Below, piece after piece: positions 1-8,178 of a stretch of DNA of 50,526 nucleotides. The position numbers and the translations under genes are program-made. Source of the DNA: an uncultured Bacteroides sp. (GTDB taxonomy: Bacteria; Bacteroidota; Bacteroidia; Bacteroidales; Bacteroidaceae); NCBI RefSeq assembly GCF_947632445.1, contig NZ_CANRPM010000016.1:1-50526 (forward strand), given 5' to 3'. The notes under the pieces were generated by a model. The model worked only from the letters and a program-made list of their open reading frames with translations. It was not told the origin of the DNA and made no database searches. The first letter of the stretch is position 1. Every line of letters starts with the position of its first letter.

Positions 1-455
1 TAGGGTGACACAAAATTATAAAATACTATGCATAAGACAATTATAAATGTGGCTGATTTTAAGTGACGAAGTCAGGATAAAAAGCGGTCAATCTTCCCCA
101 AAGCCTGTTTATTATCACTTTTTCATCTGTAAAGATAGACATTTATTCCCAATACACCTTATTCACATAATAGAAAATTGTTAAAGTTGAGGCTAAAAGA
201 ACTTTTTTTCAATACAAAACGTTGGTCAGAACAAAAGAAATGCTTACCTTTACATCAACAGTTCCCACCACGCCTCTTGACAATGCGTACCACGGTGGGA
301 CTTCGTTTTTTATATAGGTATATGAATATAGCAAACAACCAATAGACATTCCTTTGCAACTTTCCATGCTAAAGCAAAGAAAGCTTATGTTTAAAAACAA
401 AGATGTTGAATTAGAACAACTCCGTTCTGTTAGATTAAATCTTGACTAATTCACA
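1..455. other. intergenic stretch, no supported gene
   Basis: I see no convincing coding region here. The short minus-strand frame across 209-400 has no family resemblance and overlaps a hairpin. The only structure that stands out is the inverted repeat at 263-300, listed separately. The base composition is AT-rich. Confidence 0.5.
263..312 (+). terminator. hairpin followed by T-run, terminator-like
   Basis: TCCCACC (263-269) pairs with GGTGGGA (294-300), and a run of T follows from about 306. The loop is about 24 bases, long for a simple intrinsic terminator. It could be the 3' end of a small RNA starting near 240 or of a transcript entering from the left of the window. Function is inferred from structure only. 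Confidence 0.35.
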
Positions 456-691
456 TTAAAGCACAGAGCCATCACACGGTTGAACCATGTATGCTACTTC
501 TTCTCTCACTCCGTCCTTATCTCTATCCTTAATCCTCTCTTTCAGTTTAGTAATCTGCATTTCATACCCACGCAGTTCGCTGTGTCCTGAGTTAAGGTAA
601 ATTCCAGACGTATTCCTATCAACTGCAGAAGCTTTATTCTTGTCTGCTGTGCAAATGTCTTTAAAAAGATGTATTTGTTGCCATAAATGTA
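456..691 (-). pseudogene. possible gene remnant downstream of the dprA-like gene
   Basis: A minus-strand frame stays open from just after the dprA-like stop to a TAA at 456-458, about 77 codons, with a plausible soluble composition (for example GIYLNSGHSELRGYEMQITK and KERIKDRDKDGVREEV). There is no good start codon at its beginning; the first internal ATG would leave only 34 residues. It may be the tail of a decayed third gene of the RecQ/DprA cassette, or chance. I do not recognise the family. Confidence 0.25.
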
Positions 692-1825
692 TTATTCAAA
701 ATTAAGAGCCAGAGTATTAGACAGACTGTTTTTTAGACTGTAGTACACTCTACTTTTTATTTTATTCTTTTCAATCTGAGGCATAGACTCAAGGTATTTC
801 TTCATTTTCGCATCAGACCAATCTATGCCAAGTAGGTTACAAATATATTTTGAAGAACATGATTCCATCGATGACAGTATTTTTAGAATCTTATTATTCA
901 AAATTTCAGTTTCTTTCTGTTTCTCTGTCTTCAAATTCTCTGAATCAAGGTTGACTATATTACCATTAATATCTACTGCTTTAGCTCCTTTCTGTATAAG
1001 TTGCACATTAGCATTCTTTTCTCCTGTTTCAGGCCACCGCACATAAATAGCTCTATCTTTCCTTAGGCCGTCCATTACTCCCGACCAAGTACCACCTTTA
1101 TCATCACTCTGGGCCACATAAATATGCGAAGCCATACCATAGATAATAGGATTTCTTGCCATAGCAAACTCTTTACTCCATGGTGCTTTGGGAGCAAACG
1201 AACTCATAACAAGAAGATGTCCCTGAACGATATGTTTATAATACAGTTTGAATCCCGATGCAAACGTCATAATCCCCTGGGGAAGAACGATTATACTTTT
1301 ACCACCCGCTTCGAGTGCCGAGTCAAGTGCCTGTCTGTCTACCCCCTTTGCAAATCCACTCACAACAACTCCGTTTGAGGCTGAAATACGTTTTGCCACA
1401 TTGTCCGCAAACTGCAAAGATATTTTATCTGCATTTCTGGAACCTACTATTGCTATTGATGATTCATTGAGAAGTTCCTTGTTGCCTTTAATGAATATTA
1501 CAGTTGGAGCAGCTTTACCAAGGTTTTTCTTCAATATTTTGGGATATTCATCACAATGAATTGGCAATATATCATATCCTTGCGACAACATGTCTTCCAC
1601 CATAAATGAATTGCTTGGCAATTGTTCATAAGCCGCGCTGAAAAGTTCTTTTTCTTCGTCAGTCAACAATAATTCATCCCAGCACGATCGGTTCTCAAAT
1701 AAATCAATTACTGATATTTGAGGATTATGTTCAAAACATTTTACATATATTTCATTTTTCCTTCTAGTCCATATTTTTGGCACAAGTGCCAAAGTAACCC
1801 AATATGTCAATTCCTGATTTGTCAT
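692..1825 (-). CDS. DprA/Smf-like protein (PsyrA/RqlI-type partner)
   Basis: This is a 377-aa protein with a DprA/Smf Rossmann fold: a GSR motif, the SGFAKGVDRQA segment that corresponds to DprA's SGLARGID, and the LEAGG..IIVLPQGI strand-loop. A C-terminal winged-helix-like segment follows (ILNNKILKILSSMES...). The start is set at 1825, because this ATG overlaps the upstream RecQ stop as ATGA and is preceded by AGGAGG; the longer frame to 1870 lies inside the upstream gene. Genuine competence DprA is normally not paired with a helicase. In the PsyrTA and RqlHI systems a DprA-like protein acts as antitoxin or restraint on the neighbouring RecQ-PRTase, so that role is inferred here from operon structure. 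Confidence 0.82.
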   Translation of the reverse strand: MTNQELTYWVTLALVPKIWTRRKNEIYVKCFEHNPQISVIDLFENRSCWDELLLTDEEKELFSAAYEQLPSNSFMVEDMLSQGYDILPIHCDEYPKILKKNLGKAAPTVIFIKGNKELLNESSIAIVGSRNADKISLQFADNVAKRISASNGVVVSGFAKGVDRQALDSALEAGGKSIIVLPQGIMTFASGFKLYYKHIVQGHLLVMSSFAPKAPWSKEFAMARNPIIYGMASHIYVAQSDDKGGTWSGVMDGLRKDRAIYVRWPETGEKNANVQLIQKGAKAVDINGNIVNLDSENLKTEKQKETEILNNKILKILSSMESCSSKYICNLLGIDWSDAKMKKYLESMPQIEKNKIKSRVYYSLKNSLSNTLALNFE

Positions 1826-4068
1826 AACGTACCTCCTACTGTTTTTGCTATTACTATTGGAACAATCCATTTGGCGCCTTTTTCTGTCAATGTTCTTCCT
1901 ATCTCTTTCAATGTGGCACCACTATCGTAAATATCGTCTATAAGAAGAATAGTTTTACCTCTCACCAACTCAGATTTTATCGTAAAAGCATCTTTCACAT
2001 TATCTTGTTTACTATACGAATTCTGAAATATCTTCTGTTCATCTGTCTCTCTCGTTTTAATTAAGCTATGCAAAATTGGAACTTTTATAGTTTTCGCAAA
2101 CTTTATCGCAAAGTTCTTTACAAGATCACCGGAATGTGTCGGCGGAACATATAATATGAGATCAAACTTTATTTCTCTATATTTCTTACCAAATACAGAA
2201 AGAGCCTTTTTTAATAGGAAATCGGGGAAATCGCCACCTCCTTCATATTTTGATCTGTGCAGAGCTGCTCCTATATTCGATACCCCATAATAAGATGCAG
2301 CATATCCATCAGTCAGTTTTGACACGTTATGCAGATGTTTGTCTAACAAATCACGTAAAATACACACTTCTTCCTCACTGAATTCACTGTAATTAATCTT
2401 ATTAATATATGTACCGACCACCTCATTATTCCTCAACACCTCTACTGCATTGGGATATGGCATTCTAATCTTCAATCCTGTTCCAGATTTCAGAGTATAA
2501 CCGGCTAATTCAAGTCTTGGGAAATAGGAATCTCTGAAATCTTCCAATTTTGTGGAAATTTCTTTATCATATTCCACTTCTAACTTTTCAAAATTCGTAT
2601 TGTCACAGTTAGTATTTATATTGTTTTCATCGCTATCAAGGAACCTGCACAAATATTCCATCCTTGGCATATCCGTATATACATAACTCACCATAAAATC
2701 TAAATCCTTAATTTTAGCCTTTCGTAACTCCTCAAACTTAGAAACATCAAGTTCATTAGCTTTATATTGATATTCATACTTCTTCTGTTTTGTTCCATAC
2801 AGAACTTCTTTAATGATTCCCTGGTATATAAGATCTGCTTTAATTACTCTTATCTGACTTTGTTTAAGATTTGCCTTCTTCATAATCTCTCTTTCCGAAA
2901 GAGGCTCCTGCTTTAGCAAATCTATTACCCTTTCATATTTCTTTATCCCCGGACGTGAACTTTCTATAAATGAATATGGCAATGAATAATCAGCTGGGAC
3001 TCCATCCTCCTTGTCTTTATTTTCGTTAAAAAATAAGATTATCTTTGTAGGTAATCCATCCCTTCCAGCCCTTCCTATCTCCTGATAATAATGTATTGGT
3101 GAGGCGGGAATCTGAGTATGAATGATAAAACGTATATCAGGCTTGTCAATTCCCATACCTAAGGCATTAGTAGAGACTATACATTTCCATCTGTTCTCCA
3201 TCAAACCTTTTTCTACTTCTTTGCGTGTGTCGGCATCATAGCCTGCATTATAATCAATGGCATCAATGTCGCAATACTGCAACCAGTGTGCATATACTTC
3301 TGTATCAACTCTGGTACCAGTATATATCAATCCCGTTCCATCCAGATTTTTTAGATTGGATGCAAGCCAAATCATTTTCTCATCCTCTGAATTTACTCTT
3401 ATTACTTGAAGATCTAGATTGTCCCTTGATAAGTTTCCTCTGATGGTTGTAAGACGGCCACCTATTTGTTCCTCTATATCTTTCTGAACCCTCTTTGTTG
3501 CAGTAGCAGTAGTTGCCAATACCGGAAGATTTTGTGGAAGCAACTGTACCAAGTTAATTATTCTTCTGAAAGCAGGACGAAAATCATGTCCCCATGTAGA
3601 AATAGTATGAGCTTCATCAATGACTACCATTGAAAGGTTCATGTTTTTTGTAGCCTCAATCCACTCTTGGTTTTCCTGTCTTTCGGGAGCTATGTAAAGT
3701 ATTTTAATCCTCCCCTTTAATGCTTTCTCGATAACAAGTGCATTATCTTCCTGCGACTGCTCACAATTAATATATGCTGCTGATATTCCCTTTTCATTCA
3801 AACTGCGTACTTGATCACGCATTAAAGCAATCAATGGAGAAAATATTACTGTTATCCCGGAAAACTGAGTTGCCGGAAACTGATAACACAGTGACTTACC
3901 AAATCCTGTTCGTTCAATCATAAGGATACGTTCTCCACGAAGTATCCTGTCTATAGCTTCCCATTGCTCGTCATAGAAATGTTCTATACCGAATATCGTC
4001 TTCAGTCTTTTTTCTGCTTCTACTCTTGTCATTGCCGCCATTTTATAATCAATTAGTTCAACAAACAT
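1822..4068 (-). CDS. RecQ-like helicase fused to phosphoribosyltransferase (PsyrT/RqlH-type)
   Basis: This 748-aa protein has an N-terminal SF2 RecQ helicase core: a Walker A variant ERTGFGKSLCYQ near residue 50, IDEAH with STWGHDFRP near 150, GMGIDKPDIR, and the motif VI stretch YYQEIGRAGRDG. Its C-terminal domain is a type I phosphoribosyltransferase-like module with the PRPP loop ILLIDDIYDSGATL near residue 710. No HRDC domain is evident. RecQ plus PRTase in one chain, next to a DprA-like gene, is the hallmark of PsyrTA/RqlHI, described as a toxin-antitoxin or genotoxic helicase pair and also counted among antiphage systems. The helicase is the presumed toxin. The start could instead be an internal ATG at 4041 or 4032. 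The stop overlaps the next gene's start (ATGA), so translation is probably coupled. Confidence 0.87.
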   Translation of the reverse strand: MFVELIDYKMAAMTRVEAEKRLKTIFGIEHFYDEQWEAIDRILRGERILMIERTGFGKSLCYQFPATQFSGITVIFSPLIALMRDQVRSLNEKGISAAYINCEQSQEDNALVIEKALKGRIKILYIAPERQENQEWIEATKNMNLSMVVIDEAHTISTWGHDFRPAFRRIINLVQLLPQNLPVLATTATATKRVQKDIEEQIGGRLTTIRGNLSRDNLDLQVIRVNSEDEKMIWLASNLKNLDGTGLIYTGTRVDTEVYAHWLQYCDIDAIDYNAGYDADTRKEVEKGLMENRWKCIVSTNALGMGIDKPDIRFIIHTQIPASPIHYYQEIGRAGRDGLPTKIILFFNENKDKEDGVPADYSLPYSFIESSRPGIKKYERVIDLLKQEPLSEREIMKKANLKQSQIRVIKADLIYQGIIKEVLYGTKQKKYEYQYKANELDVSKFEELRKAKIKDLDFMVSYVYTDMPRMEYLCRFLDSDENNINTNCDNTNFEKLEVEYDKEISTKLEDFRDSYFPRLELAGYTLKSGTGLKIRMPYPNAVEVLRNNEVVGTYINKINYSEFSEEEVCILRDLLDKHLHNVSKLTDGYAASYYGVSNIGAALHRSKYEGGGDFPDFLLKKALSVFGKKYREIKFDLILYVPPTHSGDLVKNFAIKFAKTIKVPILHSLIKTRETDEQKIFQNSYSKQDNVKDAFTIKSELVRGKTILLIDDIYDSGATLKEIGRTLTEKGAKWIVPIVIAKTVGGTL

Positions 4069-4388
4069 ATAATCCCAGAATGAATCACATTCTCACTGAT
4101 TTATCAGCATACCCGAATATGAAATATCAATCGATTTATATTGATTCTGTAGAAACATAGAATAATTTCATTGATTGAATCACGCAGTTCATCAGTTAAA
4201 ACAGGCGACTCAAGCAGTTTCAGCATTTTCTCCAAATTATCCTTTTCTCTTAACTCATATTAACTGTGCCCTGTCATTGACTAAAAGAGTATTATATTTG
4301 ACTTAGTTATCTTTCCTCATAACTCAATGCTTTATTGTTTTGCCAGATCTATACAAATTTTAGTTTCATGCTTGTTAATTAACGGCCA
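4069..4388. other. intergenic stretch with only a weak 40-codon frame
   Basis: No supported gene. A minus-strand frame 4226-4104 (MLKLLESPVLTDELRDSINE...) looks protein-like in its first 30 codons but has no clear ribosome binding site and no recognised family. It may be a small gene or a remnant. The promoter of the RecQ/DprA pair must lie here, but I see no clear TAnnTTTG match. Confidence 0.3.
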
Positions 4389-4610
4389 TTAATATTCATC
4401 CTCGTTGAAAAAGAAGTCCTCCTTGCTGGGATAATCAGGCCAAATATCTTCAATGCTTTCATATATATCGCCTTCATCTTCCATCTTCTGCAAATTTTCA
4501 ATCACTTCAAGCGGAGCACCCGAACGCATGGCATAATCAATCAGTTCATCCTTAGTTGCCGGCCAAGGGGCATCTTCCAACTTCGATGCCAATTCCAATG
4601 TCCAATACAT
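4389..4610 (-). CDS. DUF2795 family protein
   Basis: A 73-aa acidic protein with the DUF2795 core PWPATKDELIDYAMRSGAP and a Bacteroidetes-typical acidic tail ending EDFFFNEDEY. Biochemical function is unknown. The start is placed at the ATG at 4610 (MYWTLELAS), not the TTG at 4664. The sequence around 4662-4669 is a perfect -7 element (TACTTTTG) with TTG 19 bases upstream, so transcription should begin near 4655 and the TTG would not be in the message. It stands alone with its own promoter behind the cobalamin adenosyltransferase gene. Confidence 0.8.
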   Translation of the reverse strand: MYWTLELASKLEDAPWPATKDELIDYAMRSGAPLEVIENLQKMEDEGDIYESIEDIWPDYPSKEDFFFNEDEY

Positions 4611-4661
4611 AGTTTCTAAGCATTTAATTTGTGTACAATATTCGTTTTTCGATATTTTCGG

Positions 4662-4691
4662 CAAAAGTATAACATTTTATCTCACCCGCAA
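4662..4691 (-). promoter_or_regulatory. Bacteroides-type promoter for the DUF2795 gene
   Basis: On the minus strand TTG (4691-4689) is separated by 19 bases from TACTTTTG (4669-4662), matching the Bacteroidetes sigma-ABfr consensus TTG-N19-TAnnTTTG. The -33 part lies inside the 3' end of the upstream adenosyltransferase gene. It gives a leader of about 45 bases before the ATG at 4610. Confidence 0.7.
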
Positions 4692-5245
4692 CTATTCTGC
4701 CAAAATATTTCGTCTTTTTTATTATCCAAGTTGATTTTCCGGGATAGGACGAACAGATAGTCGGACAGACGGTTCATGTATGCCAACAGTTCTTCTGCCA
4801 CATGCACCTCTTCCGCCAATGCCAGAATGCGACGTTCGGCACGCCGACAGACCGTCCGGCAGACATGACAAAGCGCCGCAGCCTCATCACCGCCCGGCAG
4901 CACAAAAGCCTTCAAAGGCGGGAGCAGGCTGTCCAGACGGTCTATCTCGGCCTCCACCCTTGCCACCTGTTCGGAGGTAACGATGCCGGAAGGCCGAAGT
5001 CCTGTTTTTTCACCGTCGGTAGCCAGATAGCCGCCCACGACGAACAGACTGTTCTGCACCCACTGCACAAAATCCTTGTCTTCATTATTGGACAAACGGG
5101 AAACCAGCACCCCCAGAAAAGAATTCAGCTCGTCCACCGTGCCATACGCTTCCAGGCGGGCGTGTGTTTTGGGGACGCGCACTCCTCCCACGAGCGACGT
5201 CTTGCCGCTGTCGCCCGTGCGTGTGTATATCAGACTTTTCTTCAT
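4682..5245 (-). CDS. ATP:cob(I)alamin adenosyltransferase, PduO type
   Basis: A 187-aa enzyme transferring the adenosyl group of ATP to cob(I)alamin to make adenosylcobalamin, the cofactor of mutases and diol dehydratases. Visible signatures are the N-terminal [15 protein letters not shown]-binding stretch, [24 protein letters not shown] and the C-terminal [17 protein letters not shown] helix. The length is normal for the trimeric PduO/MMAB family. It follows the methyltransferase-like gene by 37 bases on the same strand, so the two probably share a transcript. It is cytoplasmic. Confidence 0.92.
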   Translation of the reverse strand: MKKSLIYTRTGDSGKTSLVGGVRVPKTHARLEAYGTVDELNSFLGVLVSRLSNNEDKDFVQWVQNSLFVVGGYLATDGEKTGLRPSGIVTSEQVARVEAEIDRLDSLLPPLKAFVLPGGDEAAALCHVCRTVCRRAERRILALAEEVHVAEELLAYMNRLSDYLFVLSRKINLDNKKDEIFWQNSCG

Positions 5246-5282
5246 ATCGGTATATGTTTTAAGTGTTGACAGCCCGAAGGCT

Positions 5283-5915
5283 TCAAAAGTTTACTATATA
5301 ATGTTGCTTTATCTTTGTCCGGTCGAAGAAGATGATACCCAAGTCGTAGAGATCGAACGTGATGCCGCAGCGTTCATCCTGCTTCATGGCATCCCACAGC
5401 CTGTGCATGGCCGACGTGTAGCGGATGCCTTCAACGACAAACACCGAGCAGCCGCGAGTCCGCCCCACACACTGACGGAACACTTCCTCCGCAAAGCCGG
5501 GACGCCGCCAGTCGTGCAGATAAAGGAAATCGACAGGGACACCTGCCTCCAGAAACAGTTCGTCCAACTCCGTTGCAGCCGTATAAACCGCCCCTTCTCT
5601 GCCGGCCTTCAGATAAAGCCTCGAAGCGGACAGAGGCCCCGCATCGACAACCGTTTCCGGCCGCGCATAATTGACCAAACGAAACAGAAGCCGCTTCACC
5701 CGCAGGGGTTCTTCTCTCCAGCTTTTGGAGTGCTGCGCCGCCAGCCGCTTCTCCTCTTCCAGCAAAGGAGCATATTTGTAATAAGGTGCGGTCTCGTAAA
5801 TGACCCCCGTTATCAGATGGAAGGCGAAAGGCGAATGCACCCCGTAGCCGCACCGATGGCGGAAACGGGCCAGCCGCACAAAAGGACGCTTGCACAATAA
5901 GAAGATACGCTTCAT
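5283..5915 (-). CDS. methyltransferase-like protein, degenerate SAM motif
   Basis: A 210-aa Bacteroidetes-restricted protein. The N-terminus [19 protein letters not shown], the central [16 protein letters not shown] and the C-terminal [19 protein letters not shown] resemble a family usually annotated as class I SAM-dependent methyltransferase. The usual glycine-rich motif I is poorly kept (DAGPLSAS), so catalysis is uncertain. It is promoter-proximal to the cobalamin adenosyltransferase gene. No signal peptide or membrane segment is seen. Function is unknown. Confidence 0.65.
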   Translation of the reverse strand: MKRIFLLCKRPFVRLARFRHRCGYGVHSPFAFHLITGVIYETAPYYKYAPLLEEEKRLAAQHSKSWREEPLRVKRLLFRLVNYARPETVVDAGPLSASRLYLKAGREGAVYTAATELDELFLEAGVPVDFLYLHDWRRPGFAEEVFRQCVGRTRGCSVFVVEGIRYTSAMHRLWDAMKQDERCGITFDLYDLGIIFFDRTKIKQHYIVNF

Positions 5916-5937
5916 GTTCCTGACTGTTTTATGCCTG

Positions 5938-5970
5938 CAAAGATAAAATAATCCGGTAAAAATCCATCAA
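5938..5970 (-). promoter_or_regulatory. Bacteroides-type promoter for 5283-5915
   Basis: The minus strand reads TATCTTTG at 5945-5938, a perfect TAnnTTTG, with a TTG at 5970-5968. The spacing of 22 is slightly long. It lies about 23 bases upstream of the ATG at 5915. Confidence 0.5.
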
Positions 5971-5995
5971 CCGGCAGAAGTATTTTGCACCCGTC

Positions 5996-6112
5996 GTGAC
6001 GAAGTGCTGCATGAGCCTCCCATACAGTGCTTCGTCAGGTGGTGAGAAAGTGCTGCATGACACCCTCACGCAGCACTGCGTCGAGACTTCAGAAAGTGCT
6101 GCGTGACAGCAG
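5996..6112. repeat. dispersed palindromic intergenic repeat, copy 1
   Basis: A cluster of related half-sites: GACGAAGTGCTGCATGA, CAGTGCTTCGTCAG (6025-6038), AAGTGCTGCATGA (about 6048-6060), CAGCACTGCGTC and AAGTGCTGCGTGA. Neighbouring half-sites are near-inverted copies, so the stretch can fold into successive hairpins. The same vocabulary (CAGTGCTTCGTCAG, GCACTGCGTGA, GTGCTGCATGA) recurs at 41989-42075. Both copies are intergenic. It is probably a REP/BIME-like element. Confidence 0.7.
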
Positions 6113-6323
6113 AAGGAAATAGACATTTCATTGCCAATCCATTGTCAGCTATCGCAGCCTGTTGTTGCTTTGAAAAGACCCCCCCCCACCATTGAAGTGA
6201 ACTTTATCAATGACGGACAACTTGCTGTCTTTGGATTTTATGTCGAACTCACGTTAATATAGAAATTAGGCCTTAAATGAAAAGAAAAACATTAAAATAA
6301 AGGAGATTATCACAGAAAATCTC
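6113..6323. other. intergenic stretch upstream of the 6S-like RNA
   Basis: No gene seen. It holds a run of nine C (about 6179-6187), a possible slippage site, and the upstream region of the 6S-like RNA promoter. Confidence 0.5.
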
Positions 6324-6331
6324 TACTTTTG
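6324..6331 (+). promoter_or_regulatory. -7 element of the 6S-like RNA
   Basis: TACTTTTG is a perfect TAnnTTTG match and would place the transcript start near 6337. I see no good TTG at the -33 position, so the call rests on the -7 match and on the structured RNA that follows. Confidence 0.5.
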
Positions 6332-6336
6332 TAACT

Positions 6337-6545
6337 GGATTGAGACAACTCTTTCCAAGACATAGAAAAAAGAAGAAGCGTTATGCTTATCTTGTAAAGT
6401 TGAAACCTGAGAAATTTCGAATTGATACAAGAGGATAGCATAGTGGTTCTCACGCATATAGCGTGGGCTGCTATTTTCCTACACTTGTATCAGGGTTTTC
6501 TCAGGACCTCAACTTTAGACGTGGGCATTGCAGTTCCACGCTTGA
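6337..6545 (+). ncRNA. ssrS: long rod-shaped structured RNA, probable 6S RNA
   Basis: Nested perfect stems define one long hairpin: TAAAGTTGA (6395-6403) with TCAACTTTA (6509-6517); CCTGAGAAA (6406-6414) with TTTCTCAGG (6497-6505); TGATACAAG (6423-6431) with CTTGTATCA (6484-6492); AGGATAGCA (6432-6440) with TGCTA..TCCT (6469-6480); and an apical CACGC/GCGTG. An open internal loop (6415-6422 against 6493-6496) interrupts the rod, as in 6S RNA, which mimics an open promoter and binds RNA polymerase. A final hairpin CGTGG/CCACG (6520-6540) ends it. Length of about 200 bases and a Bacteroidales context fit the Bacteroidales-1/6S family. The structure is seen; the 6S identity is inferred. The ends are approximate. 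The element's attachment repeat overlaps the last hairpin. Confidence 0.68.
6527..6543 (+). repeat. attachment site repeat, left (attL)
   Basis: ATTGCAGTTCCACGCTT is identical over 17 bases to 25908-25924 in the same orientation; flanking bases differ on both sides. It forms the loop and 3' arm of the terminal hairpin of the 6S-like RNA. Insertion at the 3' end of an RNA gene that leaves the gene intact is typical of tyrosine-recombinase elements. Confidence 0.75.
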
Positions 6546-6853
6546 CCCTATACCTACAAACTAATTGCCTGATATATAATTGGTATATTTGACATATATA
6601 GTTAAATGATACCATAATGTTCCCATTAAAACCATTTTTTACTTAACGAAATGAATAAAATCGAGGATTTTTCTTTGGGCATACGCTAGTACTGCGGTCT
6701 TTTTGGTTGTTTTTATTGTCGTAACTCTGCACAGCAAAGGAAGCCTCCCAATAACTTGTTTTAATAGGAAAACTTATGCTGCGTCTAAATGTGAAAATTG
6801 CAAATAAAATGCAAATTCACAAAATAAAAGCGCTATATATGAAATTTTATTTG
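6544..6853. other. left end of the element, non-coding
   Basis: AT-rich and without a gene. It contains another TAnnTTTG match (TATATTTG, 6584-6591) with no obvious gene behind it, and TGGTAT/ATACCA half-sites around it that could be recombinase arm sites. No function can be assigned from sequence alone. Confidence 0.4.
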
Positions 6854-6861
6854 TATATTTG
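6854..6861 (+). promoter_or_regulatory. -7 element of the RloA/RloB pair
   Basis: TATATTTG matches TAnnTTTG and lies 20 bases before the ATG at 6882, giving a short leader. No clear -33 TTG is seen. Confidence 0.45.
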
Positions 6862-6881
6862 CCGGCAAAAAGAACTGTGAT

Positions 6882-8174
6882 ATGATACAGGAAATAAAAG
6901 TTAGGAACTTCCTATCGTTCAAAGATGAAGTAGTTTTTAATTTTGAGGCTACTAATGATAAATTTGCAGAGGAGTCGCAGATTGTTACAATTAACGAAAC
7001 TACACGGCTATTACGCTTTGCTATTATATATGGATATAACGCTTCGGGTAAATCTAATTTATTGAATATCCTAAATTTCTTGTCGAATTTTTGGTTTTTT
7101 AAGCCAAAGGATATAGATTCGAAGACAGGAGTTATGCCGTTTATGTTGGATGGAGTGTCTGTTAATAAACCATCATACTTTGAAATAATTTTTTTCGTGC
7201 GAGATACAAAATATTGGTATCAGTTGGAACTGGACCAACAACAAGTATATTTGGAAAAGTTGTCGTATTATAAGACAACCCAACCTATTATGTTATTTGA
7301 AAGGACATTGAAGGAAGATCAGTCAGATGTGCAATTTAATCCCAAAGCAGATAAAATCAGCACGGCGGCGAAAGAACTACTTAGCGTGAACTGCTGGAAA
7401 AATACTTCTTTTTTTGTCGCGCGAAATCAAGTAAATGCGAGTCTGCCGATTATCGATGCAGCAAGAGAATGGATGCGATATCAATTGATGGATGTTATAT
7501 CCCCAACAACGGGACTTACATCATATGCTCAAAAGAAAGTTTCGGAAAACAAGGACTTGGTTCGCTACATTGTGGAATTTCTGCATGAAGCGGATTTTAA
7601 TATTACTGATATTTCTACGAATATCATCAGTAAGCAACTTCCGGATGAGGTTATCAATTTCCTGACTGTGGATAATGATGACGAGGATGAAGATTCAATT
7701 AAAGAAATAGAACGGATCAAAAAGGAGCGCACGATAAAACAATTTCAAACGACATTTGAACATACGGTAGAGAATAAAAATGGGATAGAAACTTACCAAA
7801 TGGAAGGGAAATACGAGTCAGCTGGAACGATGAGAACTTTTGGAATAGAGACTGCCGTATATGAAGCATTTAAACGAGGTGCTGTGTTGCCAATTGATGA
7901 ACTGGAAACTTCGCTCCATCCGATGCTTTTGGAGAAAATTCTGTATGAATACTTAAGAATGCCTTCAAGATCGCAACTTATTGTCACTACACATAATGAC
8001 GGTTTGTTAGATTTGTTAGATGACTTAATTAGAAAAGACTCAGTGTGGTTTACCGAAAAACAGAAATCGGGCGAGACGGAGTTGTATAAATTAACCGATT
8101 TTAGAGGGATCAACCGCCTTTCGTCCATAAGGGAAGCCTATCGGAATAAACGCTTTGGTGCAACTATGAGATGA
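6882..8174 (+). CDS. AAA/ABC-type ATPase, RloA (AbiLi-like)
   Basis: A 430-aa SMC/OLD-like ATPase. The N-terminus IQEIKVRNFLSFKDEVVFNF is the usual first strand of this class, followed by Walker A GYNASGKSN near residue 50. Walker B is LPIDELETSLHP near 345, and the H-loop is TTHNDGLLD near 370. An acidic linker (NDDEDEDS) sits in the middle. It is followed after 4 bases by an RloB-type gene. RloA/RloB pairs and the two-gene AbiL abortive infection system have the same make-up: an ATPase sensor and a Toprim-like partner. A role in phage defence is inferred from family and from the island context. Confidence 0.85.
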   Translation: MIQEIKVRNFLSFKDEVVFNFEATNDKFAEESQIVTINETTRLLRFAIIYGYNASGKSNLLNILNFLSNFWFFKPKDIDSKTGVMPFMLDGVSVNKPSYFEIIFFVRDTKYWYQLELDQQQVYLEKLSYYKTTQPIMLFERTLKEDQSDVQFNPKADKISTAAKELLSVNCWKNTSFFVARNQVNASLPIIDAAREWMRYQLMDVISPTTGLTSYAQKKVSENKDLVRYIVEFLHEADFNITDISTNIISKQLPDEVINFLTVDNDDEDEDSIKEIERIKKERTIKQFQTTFEHTVENKNGIETYQMEGKYESAGTMRTFGIETAVYEAFKRGAVLPIDELETSLHPMLLEKILYEYLRMPSRSQLIVTTHNDGLLDLLDDLIRKDSVWFTEKQKSGETELYKLTDFRGINRLSSIREAYRNKRFGATMR

Positions 8175-8178
8175 TGCT

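Noticed and set aside
209..400. 63-codon minus-strand frame
   Set aside because: Composition is hydrophobic and irregular, it crosses the hairpin at 263-300, and no family is recognised.
5076..5900. 274-codon plus-strand frame over the adenosyltransferase and methyltransferase-like genes
   Set aside because: It crosses two supported minus-strand genes and has no family character.
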